Source: Oikopleura dioica
Lineage: Eukaryota > Chordata > Appendicularia > Copelata > Oikopleuridae
Length of the DNA stretch: 64,000 nt
Direction: 5' to 3'
NCBI GenBank assembly: GCA_907165135.1
Contig: OU015567.1
Span: 5,027,001-5,091,000, forward strand
Every line of letters begins with the position of its first letter. Within the stretch, counting starts at the first letter, position 1. Under the pieces are notes generated by a model. It saw nothing but the letters and a program-made list of their open reading frames with translations, did no database searches and was not told the DNA's origin. Shown here piece by piece: positions 1-10,763 of this stretch. The position numbers and the translations under genes were made by a program.

Positions 1-88
1 GCCGCGCAAAGCGCATCTTTTTTTTTACTCGAAGCCGCAAGCGGCTTCTCAATTCTTTTCTTTTTTCGATCGAAAAACCCGATTTCAG

Positions 89-387
89 CGGGGCAACTTC
101 TATTTTTCCTCGTCTACGTTTCATACAAATTTGTCAAAAAATCTTTGACGTGTCGAATTTTCGTTTTTGAAAAAGTGGCCAACACGATTTGGGAGTATTC
201 GTTGCGAGTTCCGACAGCCGATTGTTTTTTCGCATTCGCCAAGCACCACGTGACCGTTGAGAAGGACTTCCAAAAGGGGCTCAAATACGGATACGACGCG
301 AGTCAAATTTACGAGGAAGTTTTGGGAGAGAGGAGCAAAAAGACGATTTCAGTAAAAGTGGCCTTGGCGAAAGGAATGGTTCTATAA
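89..387 (+). CDS. 3'-terminal coding exon of a gene entering from the left
   Basis: The sequence after a TTTCAG acceptor ending at 88 stays open for about 98 codons to the TAA ending at 387. The frame has no ATG near its beginning, so it reads as a last exon, not a whole gene. The peptide starts with a hydrophobic stretch (GQLLFFLVYVSYKF) and continues into a mixed, basic C-terminus (VALAKGMVL). I do not recognise the family. The rest of the gene would lie left of the window. It could also be a chance open frame: base composition is more balanced than the flanking DNA, but no second exon is visible to confirm it. Confidence 0.4.
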
Positions 388-639
388 TGCGAAAAAGTGA
401 CTTGTGCGTCACTTCAAAAGCGGTTTTTAAAAAGGATTCTTAGCTAACCGAAACAAGCCCTGATAAAAAAAATCCCAACTGACAATTGACAGTTGTCGTT
501 TTCAACTTTTCATCTGTCAAGGGCAATTTAAAACCGCAAATACATGGCCACAGTAATTAGCGGAGAAAATTATCTTGGACTTTACAATTTTTTTTTTCTA
601 AAACAAATAGATTTTCGGGGAGATATCAGAAATTGCGAG

Positions 640-760
640 GAATCGCGAGGAAATTCAACCAATCAGAAGCCTGGATTTGGTTTATCGGCCAATTAGCAGC
701 CGGGTAGCCGCCCACGCAAAATTTATCGAGTTTTTTTTTGTCGGTTCCTGACACCAACCA
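640..760. repeat. Short TIR element, family 1, degraded copy
   Basis: This copy shares the core CCAATCAG..CCTGGATT..GGCCAATTAGCAGCCG and the right end CACGCAAAATTT(A/G)TCGA followed by GTCGG with the copies at 4171, 27726 and 53547. The left inverted terminus is eroded. No coding capacity. Confidence 0.6.
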
Positions 761-916
761 AGAATTTTTTGAAAAAATTTCGACTCGAAACTCAAATTGG
801 GAAATAAAATCAAGCCGATTTTCTTCCACGTTGAACGGCTGTGGAGCGATTCTAGAGTAAACATTTCAAGTGGCCCTAATGAGCGATAGACTCGTTAAGA
901 AATTTCATTTTCGCGC

Positions 917-1321
917 ATGACAAACTTTCAAAAACCCAACTTTCGCCAACTCGATCTTGAAACCGGGCAGTTTGTTTACAGTTGTATACCCGCTCGGGCA
1001 GAGTACTGTAGTCAGATCCGTCTGAAGATGGTTTTTCTTCACGATGTAACTTTTCAAATAAACTTGGTTTTTTCGAAGTTTTTGGGGTTTCTTAGACGTC
1101 CGATTTTGCGATCAAAGTCAAGAACCAAGAAAAAAGCACACCTTCTAAATGACGAAAAATCGACCGCCCTGTCTATGCTGTTGAAAAGCCAGAAGAATAT
1201 TGAATTTGCATTTGGGATCGTAAGCGACGAAGCGGCGGAGAATTTCGAGCTCGTCGGCAGGCTGGGCTCCACGGTTGAAAATTTATGTTCAATGCGTCAC
1301 ACAACAACTCGCAGATTCTGA
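917..1321 (+). CDS. hypothetical protein, unsupported single ORF
   Basis: An ATG-initiated frame of 134 codons, richer in G+C than its flanks. The second half looks protein-like: a basic stretch near residues 57-70 followed by an amphipathic segment (STALSMLLKSQKNIEF) and an acidic-hydrophobic tail. Residues about 37-53 could instead be a short GT-AG intron (1029-1075), which would make the gene two-exon. I do not recognise a domain. No neighbouring exon or promoter element supports it. Confidence 0.3.
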   Translation: MTNFQKPNFRQLDLETGQFVYSCIPARAEYCSQIRLKMVFLHDVTFQINLVFSKFLGFLRRPILRSKSRTKKKAHLLNDEKSTALSMLLKSQKNIEFAFGIVSDEAAENFELVGRLGSTVENLCSMRHTTTRRF

Positions 1322-2068
1322 ATTGAAAGATGCTAGATGCTAGAATCTTAAACTATGCGGTTGAATGATACGTAAGGGGCGACCGAAGATTTTTGTTAGA
1401 ATTCGCTTTGGTATTTTTTTGACTTGTAAGCAAAAACATAAGGGAATAAAGATGGGTTGCATTTATTCGAATAAAAAGGGGACCCTTTGTTCGTCTTTCA
1501 AATTTCTGCAGGTGTGCCCTTGTTCATTTTTGGGTCACGTCACCTTACCCATGAGTCAGCATTGCTCAACTTTCTTGAAAAACTTGCGTAAACCTCAATT
1601 TTTCCAGTTTTTTAAATACGAACAAGGGGACGCTTGCAGGAAGTCAGGGGGTGAACAAGGGGAGTCCTTCTTTAAAAAATGAAACAACCGTCTTTTGAAA
1701 GATAGGCTATCTTAGATAGCAAAAAAATCAATCCTATTTCGTGACGAAATAGGATTTTCGTCCCCTTTTCCGTCTTTCATTTTTCGAGTGCGGAAACAAC
1801 CCGTCTAAAGAATTAGCAAAAAGACACATCGGCGCAAACTCGTTTTTCGTAAGCCGATTTTAAAAACATAAGCAACCACTCAAGCAGGGAAATAGGGTAA
1901 AAACTCAAAGTTTCAAACTTTGGAGCTTTTTGAAAAGCATTCATCTGCACAATGGACATCCGGATAAGGCGCTCAAGTCGTTTAATCAAGCTATTGAGAT
2001 CTTTTCCGTCCTGAATCCAAAGCATTCCAGATTGCCAAGGTAGGATTCATCTCGTCTCTGGCTTCGGC
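1322..2068. other. No gene recognised
   Basis: Repetitive, low-complexity stretch with several copies of an AACAAGGGGAC-like motif (about 1480-1660, both strands) that recurs near 55170-55220. Open frames here are short and lack splice-site or domain support. Confidence 0.4.
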
Positions 2069-2160
2069 AACCTGTGTAAAAACCTGAGTCAGGATTTGAA
2101 GGAGCTCAAATCCGCGGCTCTTATCCTTCTTCAAATCCTGACTCAGGCTTTTACACAGGT
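2069..2160. repeat. Inverted-repeat element with CCTGAGTCAGG termini
   Basis: Arms of about 32 bp (2069-2101 and 2129-2160) are inverted copies of each other: AACCTGTGTAAAAACCTGAG at the left and the matching TTTTACACAGGT at the right. A near-identical arrangement occurs at 63151-63237. The inner CCTGAGTCAGG motif is also the tandem repeat unit in the intron at 13563. One end contains CT|GTGTAA and the other TTTACACAG|GT, so both ends resemble splice sites. Confidence 0.7.
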
Positions 2161-2418
2161 CCCCGAGCTGAAATTTTTTCTCTTAGATTCATCTTTCATC
2201 CCTCTTTTTAAGACTCCGAGAGCTAGTGAAATCATTACGTAATCATCCAGACTTCCAAGCCGACGATCCTCAAAACACCACGAAAAATCGCCAAAGCTTC
2301 AAAAACTACTGACTTCATGACAAAAAAATAAAGTTCTCTTTCAATTTCTCCAAGCAAAAATCTTTGTTGACAAAATATCAAAGTAGTATCTCAGTAGCGT
2401 AATCTGATCTTCTTAATT

Positions 2419-3931
2419 ATGTCAGAGCAAAGAGCCGTCTCCTTTTTGGTTCTATCAAGAGAGGAAAACATGAGCGAGGAACAGAGAGCTTCGGTAAGTT
2501 CGACCATCAAAGTCGGGGAAAAGAGGGGTTGCTTCAAAAAAAGACCGGATTTTTGAGGAAATGATATATTTTCGTTGCGTGGAGTGGGATGAGCGAAAAT
2601 TTATAGCCGATAAAAAACCGAATTGTAAACACTTTTATTTTGACAAAAAATGTATTAGCTTTCAATTTGTAGGGCAATGGCTAACCCTAGCAATAAGAGC
2701 CCTGATATATCAAGCGCTTAGTTCAACGATCATTATTTTATTTTCCTAGCTGTTTCTCGGCGGGCGCTACTATTCAAGCTATTTCGACTTGACATGCGCC
2801 CTTTCGCAGTTCTGTTGTTCCACCGAAAACCAACCCGTCCAGCTTCTCGAGCCGTGGGAAATCATCGGCGGCGCAGTTCCAAACAGGTTCGTTAAAAAAT
2901 GAAAGCTTCGACCCCCTTTTTATTTGCACGGTGATGATAAACACAGGTTGAAATCGAAATTAAATCAGAATCAAAATTTGACAATCGAAAAAAAAATTTT
3001 CGGAAAAATGAAAATTTTTGAAATGAAAGTTTATTTTTTAGATATGAATATTGCTGGGTCACGAGCGCCGATACAACGTTTTGGAAAGAAAAGGTTCAAT
3101 TTTATTTTGATGAAAGTTTTTTTGACGAATCAGAAATCAGAACCTTCTGAGAGATGTAACAGTAAGAAACTGTAATGATGCTCTGAGGCAGCTGGAAAAA
3201 TTAATGGTTCAATTTCATGATTATTGGTTTTCATCAGGAAAAGAGGCCTTTTTTCGAGAAAATTGCTAAGAAAAATCGTTTGGTCTCAATTTCATCATCG
3301 AAAATCAGCCCCTTACAGTCGCCTTGACGCCCTTATTGGTCGAATACAACTGCGCAAAGTCTCAATTCTGCATCCCGGGAGAAATTCCCAAACACGTTCT
3401 ACCCGTTGATGAATTTAATACAACAACTTTAACTAATAACTGTCAAGCCGGTAGTTCATTCGCTATCCCTAAAGTGGTCAAAATGAATTTCAGATGTTCC
3501 AATTTCCGGATCAACGACCTCGCAACTGACAAAAAAGGAGCAAACGATCATTTTTAGCATCTTGGGCGCCTTGTTTTTCCTCATTCTTCTTTTCGTTCTC
3601 AGGGTAAGACAACTTGACCTCGGAAAAAACAGAAAAAGAAACAGTATCTCTGAATCAAATTTTTTTCATGAAAAAAAGTCGTTTTTTTCTTTCTAAAATA
3701 TGCGAGAAAAGAAAGCTCCTTCGAATTTTTTGACACGAATTTGGAGATCATGTTTTTCGAGACGAAAAAGAGTGTATTCGAAATTGAGAATTAATTTGAA
3801 ACACGATGACTCTTGAGAAAAATGCATTTTAGAAATCGATCCGTTCATGTTGCTGCAATAGAAGTTGCAATCCCGTCGTGGAGCGGGTCAAATCAGGAAT
3901 GAGCCTTTTTGATATCCTATTTCTCCTCTAA
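2419..3931 (+). CDS. single-pass membrane protein with Cys-rich ectodomain
   Basis: Seven exons join in phase: 2419-2493, 2750-2886, 3042-3093, 3134-3161, 3319-3450, 3494-3603 and 3833-3931, giving 210 residues. The middle part is Cys-rich (SQFCCSTE, EYCWVTS, SERCN, EYNCAKSQFC, NNCQ). It is followed by one strong membrane helix (TIIFSILGALFFLILLFVLR, about residues 158-177) and a short tail with a CCCNRSC cluster, typical of palmitoylated juxtamembrane cysteines. No signal peptide is evident from the first ATG, so an upstream exon may be missing. All introns are GT-AG. Function is unknown: the Cys pattern vaguely recalls Shisa/WBP1-type adaptors, but I do not claim homology. Exons 2-7 are well supported by phase; exon 1 is less certain. 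Confidence 0.65.
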
Positions 3932-4170
3932 AGAAGGGTTCAAAGCTAAAAATAAGCATCAACAACGGCGAGTCAGCAATCCGTGAAGACCCTTGATCCG
4001 GAGTCCTTCTGAAGTACTGAAGCTGTATTTTGGTAAATAAAGAAAAGAACGGCTGATCCGTGTACTTTTCACTCTTTTTGTTCACGAAAATTTTACACTT
4101 GAAAATGTCATGAACTGAACAAACAGAAAAGCAAATACTTTTTCTTGATTTTTGCGCAAAAGTGTAAGGA

Positions 4171-4296
4171 TCCGACAAAAAAATTCGACAAATTTTGCGT
4201 GAAAATTTCCAACCAATCAGAAACCTGGATTCGGCGCAGCCAATCAGCAGCAGAAAAGCCGCCTACGTAAAATTTGTCGAATTTTTTTTTGTCGGA
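4171..4296. mobile_element. Short TIR element (MITE-like), family 1, intact copy
   Basis: A 126-bp element begins TCCGACAAAAAAATTCGACA and ends with its inverse, AATTTGTCGA followed by a T-run and GTCGGA. Inside is the core CCAATCAGAAACCTGGATT..CAGCCAATCAGCAG. This is the best-preserved of four copies (640, 27726, 53547). Confidence 0.75.
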
Positions 4297-4350
4297 GCAC
4301 CCCATTTTTCCGCAAAAATGGGCCGAAAAGAATGTGTCAGGAAGAGTTTA

Positions 4351-5799
4351 TTAAAAGCAAGTGTCATATTTTGCATCAAAAAAAAGTGCTCCCCAGCCAT
4401 TTTGAACGTCCTCAAAAATGATTTCTGGATAAACTCGTATTGAAGAAATTGATTTTTCTTCGTCGAAAACGAATTTCTCGATGCTTTCTTTTCCAATGGT
4501 GAAAATTTCATCTCCAAATCTCAACGAATTTCCCATCAAATTCGGCTTAAAAGAGTTAGAGATTTTCAAATTGAAATTGGTACCTTCCACATGTTTCCGA
4601 CGAGTTTCCATCTATTTTCTTTAAAAAGAAGAACTTGAGTTTGAGGCTCTCCCCATCCACCGATGGCGAGAAGAGAGTCGGTAAACCCGATGCAATGATT
4701 TTCATCATACTCCGCACTAAAAATTCGATGATTTTCGAATTTTCTATTCCTTACAATTGTTTGGGTAGATCCGGCATATTTCTCCATCGCCCAGTTTTGT
4801 CTCTCATCTCGACTTTGTGCTCAGCTCCGAGAGAAAGCCCGCCAACAGCTAGAATTTGCTCGCCGAAATGCCCAATGCAGCCATTTTCGTGGCCAAAGTT
4901 CGAGGAGTGGTGGTCGGAAATCACTTTTTCTCCATCGAAAGATTGACATTTTCGAAAGCCGTTTTCATCCGAAAAACAAAGAAGCACTAGAATTTCCCAA
5001 ATATTCGTCTATTCTATGTTTTACCTTCTGAATCATCCTGCAAAGTAACAAGATTATTTGAATGAAGATGACTGTACTTCAACTGCATCGACAACTCTTC
5101 AAATCTACAGCCGTCCAAGAACGCAATTTTCTTGTTTTTGAATCGCCCGCCAAAAATGTAAAAGATTCCTTGAAAAATCGCCCCTCCAGAAGAATACAAG
5201 TACTGCTCATTATCGTCCGGGAATTTGTAGGTTTTCACTGCTTTTTCTCCGGCTTCAGTCAAAGAGTAAAATTGACTCGAATCTTTGTGTGTTTCCAGAA
5301 CGATGAAGGACTTTTTGACTTCCTTGATTTTCTCAGAGACAGGGTCAATCATCGGAGAAACGAGCATTGTTGGATCGGTAGCGTCGACAATCTCTGTTTG
5401 CGGCGAGTGCTCCTCCCCTGCTGCCACGGATTTCAACCCCTTGGAAATGAAAAACGCAGGAAAAAGAATCGTCGCTATACCAATCAAAGCCGCGATGATC
5501 TTTACACAAATATGCACTCCTTTCAATTTGTCCAGCCAAGGCGTCTTGTTTTCATTTTCTGTTTGAATTTTGATGATAATTTCTCTCTCGTTTTCATTTC
5601 CCTCCTCTTTTTGCGTGAATTTCACTCTTTTTGTTTTTCGATCGAGGCTGTTTTTGTGCGGAAATTCGCCCAGTTTTGGCATTTTCTTTGAAAGAAAAAC
5701 AAGCAAAAGGTAGTCATAAAATGAACAAGTCCCGGTGAGATAGTGAATAATACGTTTTACGCTTCTTTTATGGTCGTTTTTCTTCTGTAAACAAATCAT
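4351..5799 (-). CDS. kelch-repeat type II membrane protein
   Basis: Minus strand, four exons: 5799-5025, 4986-4755, 4716-4584 and 4545-4351, separated by 38-nt GT-AG introns whose phases agree. The product is 444 residues, or 405 if the second ATG at 5682 (MPKLGEF) is used. A single hydrophobic helix (IIAALIGIATILFPAFFI) follows a basic Lys/Arg-rich segment, so the N-terminus is probably cytosolic and the rest outside. The ectodomain has kelch-like blades: IFYIFGGR, EQILAVGG, RWRNMPDLPKQF and SLLAIGGW, each with the Gly-Gly and Trp pattern of the family. Only about four blades are visible, so the propeller may be divergent or incomplete. Partners and ligand are unknown. The exon junction giving LPKQFAEYDEN restores the usual kelch spacing and supports the splice model. 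Confidence 0.75.
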
Positions 5800-6442
5800 T
5801 ACGATTTTCTCTTTGTCTCTTTTGGCCTAGTTTTATACATTATTCAATTAATTTAATTATTAATAATTTTATTTTAAATAAATATTTTATTAATTATTTT
5901 ATAATAATCATAAATAAAACGCGTATCAAGCGCCACAAAAGCATTCAAATTCTTAAACTCATGGTATCTTTCTTAAAAAAGGAATATTTTAGGGTCAATG
6001 AAAATTTTCTCGATAAATTTTTTGTTTTGAATTTTCGCAAAAATTTACCAAATTTTGGGTGTACCGAATTTTGGGTGCTAACTGTTATTATCAATGAATA
6101 AAACAATTTAAATTTTTTTTAAAAATATAAGTATTATAAATATAATTATTTATTTCATATAAATAAATAAAAAATCGGATTTATCCGAAAAATATATTGG
6201 AAAATCAAGGAAGACTCATCATTTTTTTATAAAAAAAATCTTTTTCTAAAAATAGTCTCCGTGGGCACTTTAGACAAATTCGACAGACGATCTTGAGTAG
6301 TCTGATTGGCATAATTCGCTCATTTCGTGGAGTCTCCTGACCAAGCTTTAATTGCTGAAGGGGGGCTCTAGTAGCTTGTCAAGGCTAGATTTACACCTCC
6401 TCTCCATCGCGCGAAGGTTGAAATTGCAGAGAAAAAACAGCG
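5800..6442. other. AT-rich intergenic DNA
   Basis: A very A+T-rich stretch (runs of A, T and TAAT/ATAAAT) between the kelch gene start and the next plus-strand gene. No coding frame or RNA gene recognised. Confidence 0.6.
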
Positions 6443-7143
6443 ATGGATTCTTCATCTTCATCTTCCAGATCTTCCGATTACGACTACTACGGCGGTTCAG
6501 GCTCTTCCGATTATCAAGAAATTGATTACACAAAATTGTGCTTTGAAATTTGGGTTTTTCATTTTTCGAAAAAAATTATTTCATAAATTTTCAGCAAGCA
6601 AAAAGCGACGAAGAATGTGCCCGATTATTGACGCTCTTCGGAAAAGTTGTGGAAGAATGGAAGAACTTCGAACAAAGAGACAATTTGACGCACATCACGA
6701 ATATGGAGAAATTTCAACAGCACGTGGGCTGGAACTTGGACAACTGGACGGATTGGATTGAGCTCATCATCATGAGGTTCGTTTGCTACTTTTTGGGAGA
6801 GCCGATGGCTTCCGGATCGGGTGGCGCAGGGCGGCACAATTCAGTATCCCCCGATATTTCAAATTTCAAATTCAGTCTGGTGAGCATCGCCTGCGCAATT
6901 GTCGCTTCTTGTGCGATTCTTTTCAACTGCAATTGGAGAAACGTCCAGAGATTTTTGGATGAGTGTCATGATCCTGACAGGAAGGGTGCCTTTCTCCATG
7001 ATTCCTTGTTGATCTCAAACCATTTTCGTGAACCCGTAAAAAGCACGAATATGACGTATTTATCAGAAAGAAGAGGAACAAATTGCTCGATTTTGGCCAA
7101 CAATGCCAATGCTGTTTACTTATCTCCAACAAGAACTGAATAA
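6443..7143 (+). CDS. small single-pass membrane protein
   Basis: Exons 6443-6553, 6595-6776 and 6876-7143 join in phase to give 186 residues. The N-terminus is a Ser-rich segment followed by acidic/Tyr repeats (SSDYDYYGG, SSDYQEIDY). A helical Trp-rich region follows (VVEEWKNFEQRDN, NWTDWIELIIM), then a membrane helix (SIACAIVASCAILFNC) and a short polar tail. The second intron (6777-6875) is 99 nt, a multiple of three with no stop, so it could be retained and would add 33 residues. It contains half of the GC-rich element found at 15491. I do not recognise the family. Confidence 0.6.
6830..6845 (+). repeat. Half copy of the GC-rich TIR element
   Basis: The 16-mer GGCGGCACAATTCAGT matches the right terminus of the element at 15491-15612 and lies inside the optional intron of the membrane-protein gene. 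Confidence 0.6.
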
Positions 7144-7835
7144 ATGACAGAAAAAGGTCTCTAGAAAGCAATTTTCGCAGTCATAAAAACCATAAAACGA
7201 CCTTATTGCCCTTAAAATGGCATTTCATGTGTTAAACGCTTGTTTAGTTAGTTCGAAAACACTGAAGTGTCAAATAACTATGTTTAATAAAATTCTATTT
7301 GCAGCCCTGAGGGGCCCATCATCCAATCAACAAAACGAAAAAAAAACTTAATTTTTTCCTTGATTTTTTACCTTGGAATCTCGGTAAATCGATAAAAACG
7401 GCAACAACGATGTGTTACGCGGTGACTTTGATCAATCGACAAATCTGCTGATAATAAAATTTCAGCGAGCGGAATTGTTGGTCGACGAGTCAAATTGGCG
7501 CTATCAGTCACTTTCTGATAGCACCTTCCGCTATATGTCGTTCCGGAAAGTGATAAGTAGCAGTTATAATCGAACGACCAGTGACCCAAAATTCCAGTTC
7601 GTTTCTGTTAGAAAAAAAAAAAAGAAAAAATGCCGGATCGTCGCATTGTGAGTGTTTTAGAGATAATGATGGAATCATTACATAATTGAAAATAATGATT
7701 TTGAACTCAGAAAGATCAAAAGTACAGTCAGGGTTGTCAAATGCGAATGTCGAATTTGATATGATTGTCAGAGCGATCAAGGAAAATACCGCTTTGCGAT
7801 CCTCTATAAAAATCCTGAATTGAAAAAAAAATGTA
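7144..7835. other. Intergenic DNA with a relic first exon of the EGF family
   Basis: No gene is assembled here. At 7629 an ATG with five further codons (MPDRRI) directly before GTGAGT resembles the true first exon of the EGF gene at 8469 (MPNRLL before GTTAGT). It may be an old duplicate exon or alternative promoter, now separated from the gene by a transposon insertion. Confidence 0.4.
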
Positions 7836-8397
7836 CAGTGAAACCCCAACTTAAGGCCACTTTTTGGATGACAGCTAATTTGAAAAGTGGCCTTAAGTTG
7901 GGTGATTCTCCAACTAAGTTGGATGACGCTAAAATTTTTCTATTTCTGGAGCAAGGGACTGAATCTGGCCTCGGAATCCTGTACACAGGAACAGGGATTT
8001 TTTTTGGCCCATCTGGAAACAGGACAGGATAAAAAACACAGGAACAGGTCCTGTTTTACGGGTTTCACAGGCTTTGCAGGCCTGTAAACTCAAATTTCAC
8101 GGTTTTAATTTTTCCTTGATGAATCAAAATTTAGAATTTTTTTCTCGTTATTATCATGTCTACAGACAGTTTCAACTATAAAAGTTTCTTTATAACATAT
8201 ATGAAAGAAATTCCAAGAAAATTTTTACGAAAAATATCTTATCTTCCCCATTTCTCGCCTGTTTTCCTGCGATTTACTTACTGTGAATAAAAATGGAAAA
8301 AAGTGGCCTTAAGTTGGATTTTTTTCGGATGACAGATTTTGGGTTTTTTTCAAAAAAGTGGCCTTAAGTTGCTGGGCCTTAAGTTGGGGTTTCACTG
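7836..8397. mobile_element. TA-flanked TIR element, pogo/Tigger-like, copy 1
   Basis: A 562-bp element with terminal inverted repeats CAGTGAAACCCCAACTTAAG and its inverse ending CACTG, flanked on both sides by TA, the target duplication of the Tc1/mariner-pogo superfamily. A second, closely similar copy lies at 60371-60943. Subterminal repeats of GTGGCCTTAAGTTG occur inside both ends. No transposase frame is visible, so it is non-autonomous. It lies just upstream of the first EGF gene. Confidence 0.8.
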
Positions 8398-8468
8398 TAT
8401 ATTTTTCTGAGTCTTAGAGAGTATCAGATTGAACTAAAATCAATTTTTCCTTACCATTTTTTCATAGA

Positions 8469-10474
8469 ATGCCGAATCGTCTTCTTGTTAGTGAGATTCA
8501 ATTTTGATTACAACTCTTCATTATGTAAAAAATCTTATTTTTCAGTTGACAGTTGGTCTTGGAATTCTTGCTTTTGGAGCTGTTGTGTCGACGATATTAA
8601 CTCCCATTCTTCTGAGAAAAAATACCGACGAGAAAACATCATCATCAACGACGACAACAACGACGAGGACGACGACAACAACAACAAGTTTGATCATTTC
8701 CTGCGACCCGAATCCTTGCGAGAACGGCGGTTCTTGCGACGAAATTGGTGAATCAATCATTTGTTCTTGTCAAGAAGGCTTTTTTGGTCAACTTTGTGAG
8801 CTTTCCCCCTGCTCAAACAGTCCCTGTCAGAATGGTGGATCATGCACGATTTCCGGAAGCAGTTATATCTGTTCATGCAAAGATGGTTTTTTAGGAGACA
8901 AATGCGAGATAACTCCTTGCACAAACGATCCATGTCAGAATGGCGGAACCTGCTCGTTTTCAGGAAACATGTATCAATGCTCATGTAAAGATGGTTTCTC
9001 TGGAGTCCAATGCCAGATAACTCCTTGCTCAGAAAACCCGTGTGATCATGGAACCTGTGAGATTGTTGGAGGCGACTTTGATTGCAACTGCGAAGGAGGA
9101 TACTCCGGGAAGTTGTGCGAGATTGACCCTTGCTCATCGAACATTTGTCAAAATGGTGGAACATGCAGCTTCGATGAAACTGATGGGTACAGTTGCTCCT
9201 GCAAAGAAAACTTTCTCGGCGACCATTGCGAGATTAATCAGTGCACCGACAATCCATGCGCAAATGGTGGAAAATGCATCTTGGTAGAACCAGATTTTGA
9301 GTTCTTATGCAAATGCCCCCGTGGTTTTTTTGGAGAGACATGTGAAGAGAGCATTTGCGACGCTGATCCTTGTGAGTACGGAACATGTACGGTAGCTGAT
9401 CGGAACAAGACAATTTCTCTACGAGGGCCTTCATTTTCCTGTGAGTGCCCAACTGATATGTTCGGAGGCCATTTGTGTCAAATTACACCATGCGAGATCA
9501 ATGATAATGACCAAAGTAAACCTCCGGCTTGCTACAACGACGGAGTATGTTCAATGGAAGGAGACGACTTCAAATGCCAATGTCCCGAATTTCACTCTGG
9601 GGATCGCTGTGAATTTCATCCGTGCATGGACATTCCTTGCCAAAACGGTGGTGTATGCGAAATCACTGGAGAAAACATTTACACCTGTAATTGCCCAGAA
9701 GGGGTTACAGGTGAACACTGTGAAGAACTACCTGAAACGACGAATCGCTGTTTTGATCTCGACTGCGATGGCGTGTGCATTGAAATGGAAGACGGGCCGA
9801 AATGCTTTGGAAAATCGATTGTTGGATTTATTAACAATAATAATCAAGAGGTTTGATGGTCACTGATACCTATGAATAAATATGAAAATAAGTATACGAT
9901 GACTTGTGGGGCATCTGACTCTCCAACAATGAACACGACGCCAGAACTAGAAATTCATCATCTTGAAATCGTTCCCACTTTCAAGAAGAACGAATACTTT
10001 ATCAATACTCACGGTTGTGGCAACACCGGAAATTGTAGAGCAAGCTTCCCAGAAGGAAAGGTTATAGATTCTTATCTTTAGAAGCATTAAATTATTCTTG
10101 GTAAAATAATACACAACCCTCAAAAGATCAATTACCAAAAGGTGGATTGGTGCTGCATAAGGAGAAAGGAAGATTTGGATTTTTGCAAACATGGCTTCTC
10201 ACTGAGCACTGTGATGGGCAAAACGACAAGGTTCGATTCAAATTTATTCATATTCTTTTGAAGTTTTTCTAAGGAAAGCGACTGCTTTTGGACTATCAAA
10301 GATAACAAGGGGCTTGATTTTGGTGGGATTTGGGTATTTTACGTTTTTTATACAAATTTTTTAGCTTGGAGAGCAAATGAAACTTTTATTAAGCCGATTG
10401 AATTTGTTCCATTTGTCGAAGATGATGATCGCTTCAGATGGACTCTTATCTCAAACGCAACCGATTTTCCATGA
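8469..10474 (+). CDS. type II membrane protein with nine EGF repeats (tandem copy 1)
   Basis: Six exons join in phase: 8469-8486, 8546-9850, 9893-10060, 10127-10230, 10264-10322 and 10365-10474, giving 587 residues. After MPNRLL comes a membrane helix (VGLGILAFGAVVSTIL) with no cleavage-like site, so it is probably a signal anchor. A Thr-rich stalk follows, then nine EGF modules with the usual six-Cys pattern (for example NSPCQNGGSC, CSCKDGF) and a tenth, incomplete module (CFDLDCDGVC). The C-terminal 150 residues form a separate Cys-containing module (HGCGNTGNCRASFPEG, DWCCIRRK, DFCKHGF, DCFWTIKDN) that I do not recognise. The whole plan is repeated in the next gene. EGF repeats usually mediate extracellular binding; the ligand is unknown. 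Confidence 0.85.
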
Positions 10475-10763
10475 AATAACTCGCACTTTTTATTTCTCGA
10501 ATAAACGTGCCAAACAGTCTCAATTGATATCATATCCAGGTTATGTCACAAAATGTAATTCTGCTTACTTGTTAAAAAAAAATGATGGACGAATAAGTAT
10601 CAACTGATTTCTTTCAAAACTCTGTCATTAAAGGTCGATAGCTTTTATTATCAAAAGTTCATTGAACGAACTTCAGTCAAATTTCGATAGTGATGTCGAA
10701 TTTGTTTTGCTTGTCATCTGAAATCTTCATAAAAGGAAGAGGAACTTTAGTTTTGCCGAGAAA

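Noticed and set aside
4635-5691. Plus-strand frames opposite the kelch gene
   Set aside because: The minus strand carries the domain motifs and matching splice phases; the plus frames have neither.
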